NCBI GenBank assembly: GCA_030762935.1
Contig: CM060892.1
Span: 86,496,827-86,560,826, forward strand
From: Hymenopus coronatus
Taxonomy: Eukaryota > Arthropoda > Insecta > Mantodea > Hymenopodidae
DNA: 64,000 nt
Direction of reading: 5' to 3'
Part shown: one piece after another, positions 1 to 13,900 of the stretch
Position numbering within the stretch: position 1 is the first letter of the stretch
Layout: each line of letters begins with the position of its first letter
Notes under the pieces: model-generated
Database searches by the model: none
Told to the model about the DNA's origin: nothing
Seen by the model: only the letters and a program-made list of their open reading frames with translations
Position numbers and translations under genes: made by a program

Positions 1-808
1 TGAAAACAAATGCCTCAAATGCCTGTAATAGTACAGCCTCTCTTACAAGTTTTTGTAATGCCTAAGGCTAGCAAGCATATAATAAACAGTAATGCCAGCA
101 AAAATGAACTACTGCTAAAAAAAGAGACTGACCTCTCAATAATTTCAGCGTATTTGCCTGGGCTTTTCACTTGTTATAACGCTAATTTTCTCTTCTTGCA
201 TCAAGGAGTACCTATTATGAAGCTTTATTCATAATTAATGAATATTTTAGGGCTGTATTTTATTGCAAACGAGTAGAACACATGTGTGAATGGTGGAAGG
301 GGGAGGATGGTGTCACCAAAGAAAATTACCTTGCCAACCAAATGGGAGGTTACCATGGAAGCACAATGGGTTAGGGAAAGTGGGTCAAGAACAGGAGACA
401 GAGAGGGAATCAGAACGATGACGGAATAGTAAAGTTCTTCTAGCATTATTTTCACTCCTAGAGGTAGCTTATACAGATAATAGATATGATGAAAATGTGA
501 ATTTCATGCTGCTATAGGTGATCAAGGGGTGATGTCATGAATTATTATGCAGGCAAATAATGGGAGAATTCCTAGAAGTAGAAACACATTGAATGTGTTA
601 GGTTCTGTTTCAGATGCAATAGGAGGAGAAAGAAAAGAGTAGATTGTGAAAGTTTAGTTTGGTATTCAATGATGAAAGAAGATGAATTGAGATATACTTA
701 CTCTTAATATCAGTTAGGGTTTTTGACAAATATACATCCTGGTTAAGTATGTATTACAAAGGTAAGAAAGAAAATAATGTTAAATTTGGATTATAAAATT
801 AATCCTAG
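1..808. other. Unassigned, presumably intronic
   Basis: AT-rich sequence upstream of the first exon found. Short open frames lack splice-consistent coding character. Nothing recognisable. Confidence 0.4.
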
Positions 809-1180
809 GTGGCACCATGGCCCAGTGATTAGACTGCTTGCCTCTTAGCTGGTGGCCCAGGTTCAATCCCAGGGAACCGCATTTTGGGATATTTGGTGGA
901 CAGCAGCATTTTGGGCAGGTTCTTTGGTTTTCCCTGCCATGCATTTCACCAATTACTCCATAATCATCTTTCCTGCCATTCACTTTGTCGTTTCATATCA
1001 TCTCATTCCTCACTTTCATACCAGCATCAGGCTGATCATCCATCCTGGTTTCTCTCTGATCCATAACCTCTGCTGCTGAACAAGCATCTTGACCCCAGGT
1101 GCTGGCTTATAAGTCTTAGGTGGTGTAAATCCTAAGTATGAGGAGGGTTAAACAGGTAAAGAAAGAAGGAAAGAAAGAAA
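809..1180 (+). repeat. tRNA-derived SINE, family 2
   Basis: A box-like TGGCCCAGTGATTAGACTGC and B box GGTTCAATCCC are spaced as in a tRNA. A tRNA-unrelated body follows, with a (GAAA)n-like tail at 1155-1180. A second copy lies at 53836-54064, nested inside another SINE. It lies before the first exon seen, presumably in an intron. Open frames here are products of the SINE body. Confidence 0.8.
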
Positions 1181-1579
1181 TTCATTCTAGTCCAAATCTG
1201 TGAACAATAATGATCAAGTACAAAAATGTTAGAGACGCTTTGTATCATAAAAATTTATTTATAAAGGTTTAATTTACTGAACAGAGCAGCCAGGGCTAAA
1301 TTTCAGTAGACCACCTAATTGTAACATTGCTCAGCACTTAATAAATCAAACATTCATTACAAATGAGTAAAAGTTATAATATTTAAGGACTTTATGAAAT
1401 AATTGCAAATCTTTAACATAGTTGATGTTTCCAATTCATAACCAGGAGCATTGATTTACAGTATTGTTGCTATTTCTTTCTTTTCAAATACCCTACCAAC
1501 ATCCTCTGAATACTCCAATAAGACCTTGTGGCATTAATTTACAACATTGTGATTAACTAAAATGTATGTTGTATATTAG
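1181..1579. other. Intron sequence before exon 1
   Basis: AT-rich with no recognised element. It ends in the acceptor of the exon at 1580. Confidence 0.5.
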
Positions 1580-1739
1580 ATCGTTCCTGGGCCCGACGAG
1601 CAAGAGGAGGAGGCCGCAAACGTCCAGATTTATTGAGTGCTGACTTCTCAGGTGAAAGAGAGCGTCCAAGTTCACCTTCACCTCTTGCAGAAACCAAGCC
1701 AGTACTTCCTGCCACACCTGAAGGAGAAAGTAAACCCAA
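1580..1739 (+). CDS. Exon 1 seen in window (internal exon)
   Basis: The acceptor is ...tattag at 1574-1579. The exon enters with the last two bases of a codon and reads RSWARRARGGGRKRPDLL, then a Pro/Ser/Glu-rich stretch ending near TPEGESKP. The preferred donor is GTAGGT at 1740, which leaves phase 2 and matches the strong acceptor of the next exon. An alternative donor, GTAAAC at 1730, also keeps the frame if the next exon starts at 1847. Either choice changes only about nine residues. Confidence 0.75.
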
Positions 1740-4700
1740 GTAGGTTGAGAATGAAGTATATGTTTGTCATATTACTCTTGCTTTTCATTTTTAAATTTCT
1801 TACTCTTATCTTACTGACATTCTCAACAGTGGAATTTGTTCTAGAGCATGGAGGCAGAAAATTGAAGCTTGGCTGCAGGAGAATGAAAAGGAAGAAAAGC
1901 AGAATGAAGAACTTCGAAGGCGTTCTCGTAGGGTTCAGAGTAATCGTCGGTCACTCGAAGCAGATTCAGGTATACTCAAAAGTTATTAATATAACAATAA
2001 ATAATTTGTAACAAAACTTCACTTATCTTAATGAATAAATTTAATTAGAACATGTTTTGCAATCCACATTTGACTGCATCATCTTTCTTGCTGTTTATTT
2101 ATATAATGATTACTGCTGCTAGGTGATGGGTTTTTTACTATGGTATTACAATCTATTGGAATTAAAACAAATTTGGTATATCAAAATTCATTGTGTGATC
2201 TCTGTTCTTCAATATGATTATTTTCTTCCAAACTATTAAAGCTATAGATCCATTTAAGTGCTTTAATTATTTAACTTCTGGATTTATTTCATGATTAAAT
2301 GACCAAAAATAACTGCCACAGCTGACTTGTCACTCTGTATGTATTTAATATTTCTAAAGAGCTCTTTAACTCTGGTTTCCAAATGAGGTTGGGTCATACC
2401 AATGAAAGCACCTTCATGATTTAAACAATTTAATTGATAAATACCAGATTTTTTTATTTTTTTTAATTTTGTGTTTTTCAGTAAATCATTTTTATGTTAT
2501 ATTTGAAGAACCAATGTTATGCCATTTCTTTAAAAATGTTTCTGAATTTTTTATTTTTCTAAGCATGATAAATACTTTTTTTTTTTAAATGTAATTATTT
2601 TTTATTTTCATAAGAATAGAAATATTCTTAACAGCTTTATGATATTTAAACTCCTCAATTTTTTATTTATAAAATCGGTATTAAAACCATTAATTAAAGC
2701 AGTGTTATACTGTGTTTTTATTCTTTATTAAATCCATCTTCATAAGGAGTAAATTAATTAGCCTATAAATTAAACTATTAAAAACATGACAAAGGGTTAA
2801 AGCTTTATTTGATTGTGTATTTATCAAAGAGTTGATTTTTCTATAAATGCCAAAATTCAGTTTAGTGTTATTTTTTTATTTTTAAATCTAAGAGAGGGAG
2901 GTAACCATCGTTTTCAATTTCTAACGTTACTAGCTTTACTTTTTATGTATTAGCTCAAAAGTATTTATATTTGATTATATTGAATAATATCACATTAGTG
3001 TGTGTATATATGATATTGGATTTGCTAAGCCAGTGCATTAAATTGCATACAGTGAGAATTGTTAAGCAAATATGCCTAGCTCTGTTTTTTTTATTTTTAT
3101 AGGAAATACAGAGTAGTTTCTATTTTTTCCATCTTGTTGCTCCGAGGATAAACAAACAACTAGTGACATATTTAAATTAATTTAATTTTTTATATGAAAT
3201 TACCAAATGTCCTAATTTTTCTTTCTTTCTTATTTTGAGAATTTGGATGTTGACATGACAGAGAAAGAATCATGTGTTGCACATACGCACTGCATAACTC
3301 AAGAATAAAAAGTAGCATTATTGCCTTAGTTGATATTTAAGTTCTAAAGATGTAACAAAACATTTTCCAGAAAATTTGCCCAGTCCAGGCTACTCTTTGC
3401 ATGGAAAATGTTTTATTTTTTAAAAAAGGGCTCTTAAAGATTTTGATATTTATACGTTTATTTTTTGCTTTCTATTGTTAAGTTCTTGCTATGCATGTTG
3501 CAGAGAGTGAAGGACGTGGTAGTACTCTAGACACACTTCCTGAAGAGAAATCTACAACTGTGCAACCAACCTCAACTGGCACTACACTTAATACACAGTA
3601 CAAGCGTGTATACTCAGATTGGCGACCTACCATTGAAAAGACTGATGTTGTTGGTGCAATGGCAGCTATTGAAGGTCTCACATTATTAATATTCTTTCCA
3701 CTGTTATTATATTAAAAGTAAAATTTATTATATTTATATGAGGATAACTCTAAAACTTTTCAAAATATTCCTCATTGTGATGAATACACTTCTGCATCCG
3801 TTCAAACTACTTTGAAAATGCATCTGACCAAGGTATCCAATATTGAAATAAAATTAATTACAAAGGAAATGTCAGGTATAATCAATATTACTGTTTCAAT
3901 TTTTAACTGCCCATGTTAGTGAGCCTTATAGATTGTGGCATAACGATGAATAGGACAGAAAGCATAGTTATATCAAAATGAATATTCTATGCCATTTAGC
4001 TATGCATCCCTATATATATATATATGTGTGTAGGTATTAAGCATGTTTATAGGTTTTGCTGTAGAAATTTGTCAACAAATATAAATGACAATATGCAATT
4101 GTTATCTGGAATTGGAAGATTCAAGTTGCTCAACTGCAGAATTGCCTAATTTATCCAATGCGCACATTTTTGTTTACATATGTACTTTGTGTTTAAAGAC
4201 TTTTACGCCAAGACTCACAAACATGCTTAATAATAGGTATGTACAGCTAAATGGAATAGAATACTCATTATGTTATACCTGTGTTTCCTGTCCTATTCAT
4301 TATTATGCCACAATCTATAAGGCTCACCAACATGTATAATTACCATTATGGGCAGCTAAAATTGGTGCAGTAAGTATTGGTTACATTTTATGTTTCCATC
4401 GTAATTGATTTTATTTTAATACCAATGAGACACTCTGCAAATGTACCTTGTAAATGAATATTCAAGGAGTTCAGTTAACATCTTCTGACATACAAGATGT
4501 TGATCATCTTAACTTACATATACCAGCCAATCAGCTATTTCATACATGAAGAGCACTGGATAATAATACACATAAAGTGAAAACACATAAACAGTTATCA
4601 TATTTTGTACATGCTTAAATGATTTGGTCTTTTAAAAATTCATATGATATTTGATTTTCCTATTCATATTTTTGATAATCCTGGTCTAATAACAGCTATC

Positions 4701-7700
4701 AATATCGTCCACTTTGCACTTGACAGCTAACAATTAAGTTGGTAGATAAGTTTACCCATTAGCTGGTTCACAACACACTAGTAACAGTAACCAGAATGAG
4801 ACCAAGAACAAGAAGCATTGATTCACAATAATTTGGAACAAGAACGACAATGCATTCATTTGTTTCTTATTGACCAGTGAGCATTTTTCACCTGCTCTCC
4901 AACTTAACAACGCAAATTGTTGAATTCAATCAACATAATACAGATTAACATTTCAAATCTTTTTTTGGAAAATTTTTTCTAAATAGAAGCCATTGCTGTT
5001 TCTGATTCCTAAAACTTCTTAAACAGCTAAACTGTACGCTTTCAATAAACAACTGACACTCAAAAAATTTGAAATAGAAATAAAGCACTTTTGCTAGAAT
5101 TCCTTCTGCTTTGAATTGAAAATAGGATTTGTTTGTGAACTCTCTGTAACTGCTGTAGTTCTCAGCATGCTGTTTTATGTTGGGTATGAAAGACCACTTA
5201 ATTTTGCTCTGAGGCCTATTTATCAGGCTTGAGGTTCTTTTACATGCCATAAATCTGTAACACAGGACCAATGGCTTTACTTCCCTTCCAAAGGAAGCCA
5301 TACTAGGTATTTTTATGCCCAAAAAAATCTGTCGCCCTCCACTAGGTTTAAACCCATGACCTTGGGTATATAAGATTAACATGGTAACCAGTACACCATA
5401 GAGGATGATCCCTTCTGCTTTGATTTTCCCAAATTAAGATTGCAACTAGAGAGAGTTCTAGCTGTTGTTTTAGGTCATGGCCACCTGGAATAATTAATTG
5501 CTACAATGAAGATTCCTTAAAATGAATTAGAAAAAGAAGAATCTTATATGCACTACATGGATCAAATAGACTGGGCCCGAGAATGAGAACATGAAATTTA
5601 AACTTGGGCAAATCTTGCTACTCGTTCCTTAGCCCCAGGAAGGCTTCCCATCAGTTGTGAATGTATACATGTATTTCAATATTCCCAATCTTGTTCTGGT
5701 TTTTGTAAACCAGCCTTTAGACTTCCTGAACCAACCACATAAGCATTCCAAGTGGCCAATCACAAAACAGAACTGGACGTGGCTCTGTTGCTGGATCTGG
5801 CTATTTCCTACCAAGTGTATCAGTTTGATATCTCCAGCATGTGTGTCAAGTTGTTCTTTCCAAGCTACATATTATTGGTTGTTATTTACATTTGTGATTA
5901 TTGTTCACAGTGCTCTGTTATTTAAGTAATTATATGTATTATATGGCACAACCCTTTTGTGAAGTATTATTTAAACTACCATTTTTCGCACAAACACCTG
6001 TGGTTCATGAGTCACAACAGGAACAACTCCCTTGGCCATGAGGAATTGGTACACGGGCCACTACAAGGGCATAACTTTATGCATAAAAATGACAATGGTC
6101 TCCCAAAACAAAGACTTTTTAACAAACTCAAATCAAACTTCCATCATTCTGATGCTCCAGCATTGGGCCCTTGGAGTAGGCATGTTTGCACCTATCCTGC
6201 TACACATCCACTACTCACTGTATCAGGCTAAATCGGTAACATGTTACAATATAATTTTTGTAACATATGTAGTTTTTATTTTTTGATTTTTGCAAGAATT
6301 GATGTATATTATAGACAAATTTGAACGCAGATAATTTTATTTAAGTTGTTATAATACTTCCTTATAATGCTCTTATATATTTTTATAGATATTTGTTTTG
6401 TTATGCTTTTGTTTTACGCCTTTATAGTAACTTGACTTTGTCCACATCATGTACTTGATTCATGGGATGAATAAAGTAAAGTAAATATTTCATTCATACA
6501 AGATTTGAAATGTGACAATGTCCCAAAACAATGCCAATCAGCAAGAGATGATTTGCAAAGTAAAATCATTTGCATCAAGGTGAACCACTTAATAACCTAA
6601 GGATGTATTATTAAGAAGGATGGAGAAATTCTTTGAGCAGGAGTACTTGAAGGTTTGTGGGTATCCCTCTATCCTTGCTGATAAAATCATACATATAAAT
6701 GCAACATTTCTTGGACTAAGCACAAGGGAGTGAAACTTCAAGAGAAGCTAGTCAAAATGTATTTTCAATAATAACGAATTAGTATTATTCATCAACATTT
6801 AGTACTTGTGAAAACACTTTCTGTGCAGCTTGAGACACGATAGAAAGGTGCTTAATCAACTGTTGTTTACCTAACAATGTTGCAATCTCAATATAGCAAC
6901 ATTCTGCAAAACCATATAAACTGTCAAGTGCAAAGCTTGAATGGCAGAGGTATAGTTGTAGAAAGTAGTGTTATATATTATCTTGATTGGCCTGGTATAG
7001 AATCTGGGTTAGCTCTAGGTCATGTGAACTCTGTAAAAAGCTTAATATAAATAAACAGATGACTATTAATGCTTATCAACATTAGTAACAAAAGAATTGC
7101 TTCATTTCCAGAAGCACAACCACAGACTCCAGTGAAAGATAAATCTCCATGGCGAAAGTCAAATTTAAATGTGCCAAACAGTGCAGAGGAAACAGAATTG
7201 GATATGAGACGCTTGCGTAGAATGAGGTCTAGAGGAAATATGGAGCCTGGAAGTCCAACTTCACCTAATCCTTTACAGGTAAACTTTGACTATATAAGCA
7301 AATCTGTTCATTTATATTTTATACTTTCTATAGATTGATGTTTAACAAAGTATTACTTGGGCATTCCACTGAATGCTTATTGTTTGACAATAATAGAATA
7401 GAAAACAATGCCAAAATGAAAAGGAAGTTACATATTTACACTATAAAAGAGTCATAACTATAAAAATTGATGAAACATATTTTTGTAACTTTCTACACCA
7501 ATGAGAGAGGAGGGAGGAGATGGATGGATGGACAAACGACTCATTCTCCCTCTCTTGCAGGAAAATACATGATTGCCAAGTGCATCTTTTAGCAAAAGGT
7601 TTTTATATAGATCTATAAAAAAGAGAAGAAAAATGTCCAATTTTTCAATATTCCTATTCAATATTCTGTTTTAAAGGATAATATAATTAGTTCCCCTACT

Positions 7701-10700
7701 TGTATATTTTATATTTGTACTTCAGGATATATTTTAAATATATTTTTTTATGATTTCAGTCTATAAAGGAAGAGGATAAACGGAAAGGAATGTTTGGTGT
7801 ATTGGGTGATACCTCCAATACTGACCGTCTCACATTATATCTTCGTCGTCCCAGTGATGCCAACCCTTCATCTCAATCAACCACTCCAATCTCTCCTACA
7901 GCAACTTCTGTACCTGTTAGTAATGACCAGTCTCAAAAGCAATCTAGTGAAATTCTGCAGAGGTTGCGTCGCTCCAAAGATACTTCTGTAGATTTTACCA
8001 AGTCTGATGACAACACTACCAATGCCACTCCTCCATCAGTACCTCGGCGCCTTCGACGGATTCCAAGAACAGGAGAAGATTCTACTGCAGCCACTGATAT
8101 AGATGCGGACAATGTTGAAACCCCTCCAGCTACACGGCGTAGTTTCCGTCCCAGCACTTTAGATAATACCTCATCTATCGGTAATAGAAATCATCGTCGA
8201 TATGGCACCACAGATTCTGTTATTACACCAGCATCTGCAGAAATATCTTCTCCCAATAAAGACGTTATTCAAATGGAAACTCCTGCTGCAGAAGAAGAGA
8301 GTTTGGGAGATGGACAGTTTGATAGGTTCTCATCAGCAAGGCGTACAAGGCGATATAAGAAAACATCAGATTATAGCTCTGATAGAGAGACAGATCGCGG
8401 TGGCGGTGTTAGTACAGTTGAAGATTCCAGTATTGGCTCTAGACGAGCTGAAGTAATTTCCCCTGAATTAGTTTCTGAAAAGCAAGTAATACCACGACCT
8501 GCCACCCTTCATGTAGCAAGTGTGGCACCTGTTGTTGTGCCTGAAAAGAAAAAAGCAGAGGTGACCACAGAAAAAGACAAAGAATCAAGGCTGAAGAAAT
8601 GGCAGGAAAGATTAAAATACCGTGGACATGATGAAGCTGCTGAGGAGGCATTGGCTGATATTGCTAATGCTGGTCTTGAGCTAAAGAACCTCAATGAACC
8701 CATACCAAAGGCAAGAACTTCCAGTCTCAGAGCAGGCATCAGGGACCGTGAAAGGATTCGTAGCATGATAGATCCACGACAGGTAAGATACAATGAAATA
8801 TTTAATTTTATTTACCTAGCACCTATTATTTCCAATAATCCTATTATTGAAATAAAAATATGAAGTGTAAGAGTCATACAGATTCCTCTATCTTATGTCA
8901 TTTAAACACACATTATCTATCAAAGTTTTGTTTCAACACAGTTGAGGAGTAAGTTAAAAATATGATGTATTAACATTATTTTCTCTACTCACTCTTCTCA
9001 AATTTCTTCCTGTCCATTTTTTATTAATTGGGAGAAACCTTAGGTTAAACTGATTGCCAGGTTTTTAAAAAACAAGTTGATATGTGTAATAGCTTTGAAA
9101 TTCCTGCTCCTTGCATACCATGAGGAAAAATTAATAACATAATAATATGAAACTTAAAATCAATAAAGCATATCTTGGAAATAATTAATGCTACAAAAAA
9201 TGTATTGGATATAAATTTTATGCTTTAACAAGAATTACATTCTTAGTGTTGTAAGGTTGTCTCTCTTTTACAGTTTACCAACTATAGAAAATCTGATGTG
9301 TTACATTTACATAAGTTTCTCTCCTATTTTGCAACAACTATTCTTACAAAAGGTTATTGTTCTATTTCATGGTTATCAACATAAACATTAGCAGAAATGG
9401 TTTTATTACTTATTTCCTTTCTTATGTTTGCCAATTATGCAAAAGAAACCATAAAGAAGAGGACCTATGGCTATTACCAGAAAATTCAAGTTATAATTCT
9501 CATGAAAATATCATATGGTATGTTAATCACATTTATAGTCATTTTTGAGAAAATAAAATTTTGGAAAATGTTCTATGAAAAGGGTAGTTAAGGATGGGAA
9601 GATTTTCTTGAAAATCTTTGTATTGTATTCTTAATAGATGCAGAAGTTTGATATTAAACCAACTTTTTGTTTTTGAGTAATGCTGTTCGCAGGCATATGG
9701 ACTCTCACCTGAAACATGTGGATCTTTTTCTAAAAGTGCTTTTTGGAATTTGGAGTTCTCAAAGTATATGTTTTCAGTGAAATATTGACATCAAATTTTG
9801 CTCAGAAGATAGATAACTCCATAGGCTATTTGCATAAAATTGAATATATGAATTTTTACTGTGGAAATATTGTGAATATATAGTATATTAATAAAATTAT
9901 TAGTCATTTTTGAGAAAATAAATAAATAAAAAAAATTATGTAAAATGTGGTTTGGGTTGGGGGAATTTATATGAAGCTTTCATATTTTACACCCATGGAC
10001 ACAAAAAATCAGCCATTCTCAGATTCCATTTGTCGATCGAAGAGCTCTGTGTATCTTCGTAAAAGCTGTGTTTACAATGGAGATGGAAAAAACTGTACAA
10101 TGGTCTGTGACTGACAGCATAATGCTGAACTTAAGAGTACACAAAACAACATTCCAGTGGCCAAGAGGTTAAGAAGGCCTTGCTTCAGCTCATAAGTTCC
10201 TAGGTTCAAATCTTGCACTCCTTGTCATTTTTGTTTATGTTTGTTAATTTTAAGACTGGATATATAGAATATAATATTGCATTAATATAACTTTGGCATT
10301 ATCTAGGTACACAAAACATAATTCTACCAATGCTTGTGTTAAATAACCAAAAAGAAATGTGTAAATAAACTATTATCTTCTGAAACTAAAACATGAAAGA
10401 AAAAAAAACATAATTGATATTGGGTGTATGAACCCTCAGCTCGAATAACTGCCCTCAATCTTCTAAGCATAGACAAAATTATATGCCTGCAGTAATGTGG
10501 ACAAGAAGCTTCAAGATCTCAGGCATCTTGAATTTGTGTAGAAGCCATCTTTTGTCCTTTGGAGCGCAGCTCCCTTTTTACCTCAACCCACACATTCTAC
10601 ACTCTGATAAACTACCCCTCTGAAAATCAATTTGAAACCTTCTGAGATGTGTGGATAGGCTGATTATTCTGTACAAATTCAACAATTCCATCAGGATATC

Positions 10701-10927
10701 TTATCCTCACAGGAATCAAAATATAAAGTATTACCACTTGATTGATTACCACAATATTATCAAAATATTATCAATTGTGTGTGTGTGTGTGTGTTTATAT
10801 ATATATATATAACAAAGTTCCTACTTCCCAACAAAATCAAATTTACCCAAAATTTGATTCCAAAAAATGTTTCAAAACTTTGGTTTTCTTAATAATACCC
10901 ATAGTATTTTTTCATACCATACAGATT

Positions 10928-10959
<32 letters not shown>

Positions 10960-13900
10960 CATTAAGAGAGAACTGTTTGTGGCTGGTGCATTTGCGTACC
11001 ATTCTGCGGACTTCATGCTTTAGTGTGTACATATTGCTGTTAGGTAGAATAAATCTTTAAAGAAGCATCATACTCACTATCATATTATTAACTGTAACAA
11101 ATGTTGTGTATGCAATAAGCATGTCTAAAATAAATAGCCGCTATGTTCAATATCATTAAGAGAAGGGGGAAAAATGTTTGCTACATGGGAGAAGCGAATG
11201 TGCAACCCTCGGCAGAGGATTAACCTACATTTTGCTACAGTGCTACAGTGAACATACATGGAAGGTGGCAAGTTAATGTGCTGTTTTGTGCTGTTAATAT
11301 TTTTAATCAATATTGATAGTTTGTTGATGAAGAAGCTTATGTTATGTATTTGATTATGATTATTGATCATATGGGTTAGTAATATTAAGATTTGGAACTT
11401 GTGACAATTTGTTGGTGCAGCTACACAACTGTATTGCCGACGGTGTACACAAGGCATTGTGCCATGTAGAACGTAGCCAAATTTGGCATTCCAGATATGA
11501 CTCATTGTTTTTGGCAAAGGATGTTCATTTGGAAGATCCTAAAGTGAAATACCAAGGCTTTTTGTTTAGATCAAATTGTGGACTAAGTTTGATTATTTTG
11601 AGAGGATAGGCGTTCATCATTTTTTACTTAATTCACCTCCTAAAAACCAACCAATTCACCTCCCACAAACCAGCATATGCTTATTTTGGATTGAAAAGCC
11701 AAAAATATATGTAATTCACAGAAATCAGCATTGTGCATGTGAATGTCCATACGTGTGCATTTTGGCATTTAATAACAAAAAATTGGTTAAATACCAAAGT
11801 TGTATACTCAAGAAAATTCCTTTACCCTAAAGTGCTTTTTACAAGGAAAATGCTTTGAAAATATTTATTTTCTCAAAGATGACTAAATATTTTTATTATA
11901 ATATCATATGTTTAAGATATTTTCATTACAAATGAAATGTATATCTTGAATTTTCTGGAAAAGTCTTTGAATTACTTTTGCATAACAAATAAACCATAAC
12001 TTGGCAGACAAAATCTTAGATCTCTGTAAAGGACCACATTTGTGTCAAATACATCTTTTTGGTAGAGTTGATCATTTGTAAATTTCCCTGGTTATTGGTT
12101 TGTATTTTAAAATACCTATACTTTCCTCAATGGAAATATTTCCCCACTCCCTTTTCTCTTGGTCATGCATAGGGAATGGAATTTCACAGCCATCACATAG
12201 CAACTAGCTCTTAAAAGATTTGAGCCTACTACCCATTATACTTACAAAATATGTAATAAAAGCATGAGGCAAATAGAAGAGTATGAATAATTTGTTGAAA
12301 ATGGGTAGAACAATTCTTATGAATATAGTATTTCTCTTTTATTTGATTTTTATAAAGTTTAGTTTCCATATGAGTTTTGTGTATACTTGGCAGGTTGAGG
12401 AAGCTATCAGCAACAACAACAGTAATAATAAAAAGAAGAAAGATAACAACAGCATCAACAGCGGTCTAATTGATTCACCTAGTGGTCAGAAGACATCAGA
12501 TTTTATTCCAGAAATTCGTGTGAACGCTTCAACCCCAGGAAGCAACAAACAACAATCAGCAGAACTGCATGATGAGGGCTTTGAGGAGACCCAGAGTTTG
12601 GTTTCTGAAACACCATCGCAGGTAAAGTATATGCACCCCAGAGTCTTTGTTGAGAAGTTGTTCAACACCATGACATTGTGGTAATACTAACGTAATGTAA
12701 ATTTATTGTGACCAACTACAATTCAGTTGGAATTTTCAACTTTCTTGTGAAGAAATGGTATATGGTAAATGGCAAACTTCTTTGAAAATTCTTAAAATCT
12801 GTGTTTGGCTTTACAAGAAACATATTGTAAGATATGTTCTGTTTAACAGTTCTCTTAAATTCACTTTGTTGGTCACTAGAGCACTACATGTAATACAGCA
12901 GTTACACTTTTGGTACTCAACTTGAGTCATCAACTTCTTTGAAAATACTCAAAATCTGTGTTTGGTTTTACAAGAAACATATTGTAAGATATGTTCTGTT
13001 TAACAATTTTCTTAAATTCACTTTGTTGGTCACTAGAGCACTACATGTAATACAGCAGTTACACTTTTGGTACTCAAATAGCTTGAGTCACTGCATTCAT
13101 GTCACTGTTTTAACAAGTCGGACTCACTAGATTGACTTTTTAATTCCCATCACTTTGGCTCACTTCACTTTACATCACCGGCACTTGTCGGCCACTTAAA
13201 TAGTTTGAGGCTGGCCTCCGAAAGTTCCATTCTTAGAAATTATGAGAGCATTAAAAAGAGATTACTCTGGAAGAAGAATGTTTTGGGCTTGGGGATAAAG
13301 AAGGTTCAAGCGACCTTGTAGGGAAACGCACAAAGGCCTTTGCTTGCCCAGCTATTGTGTTTATTCGCTTTATTATTAGGATGGGCCAGGCAACTATGCC
13401 TTTGGGCAAAAGGGGGATTCAACCTTCTTTATAATATTGTTCAGCTGATATGTTCATTGAAAATCACAAATTTTGTTGTCACTTCAATCACTTTTGTATC
13501 ACTACAGTCAAGGCATTCACTTCAAATCCAGCCTCTGCCATTCTTTCCTCTTTTCTGTTCATTCTTTTTTTCCCCATTTATTATTCCTTCCAATGTATTT
13601 TTAGTGAGCAGTTTATTCTCATTCAATGTCTTGCCAATTTATCTTCCTCTTCCTGATGAGTAAGTTTTTCCTTCATCTTTTGCATATGGTGTAGCAACAC
13701 CTGCATCCAAATACACAGAAGTGCTGATGCTGCACATTGTTGAAGTGCACCAGGCTCCACATATTCCTATCTGAACTTAGCTAAGAAGACTTGGTTTGTC
13801 AATCACAGCTCATTATTGCCTATTCTTAAAACTTTAAGAGTGACCCTTATAATACTGTCGAAACACTTCCAAGCAGCATGGCCAAATTACTACTTCACAT

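Noticed and set aside
4945..5382. 145-codon open frame on the minus strand
   Set aside because: Its first third is family 1 SINE sequence and the rest has no coding bias or recognisable domain.
7794..8793. Overlapping open frames on both strands inside the 1-kb exon
   Set aside because: Shadows of the real plus-strand exon; only that frame joins the neighbouring exons through splice sites.
11125..11517. 130-codon minus open frame
   Set aside because: No domain, no codon structure, no splice context; probably intronic chance frame.
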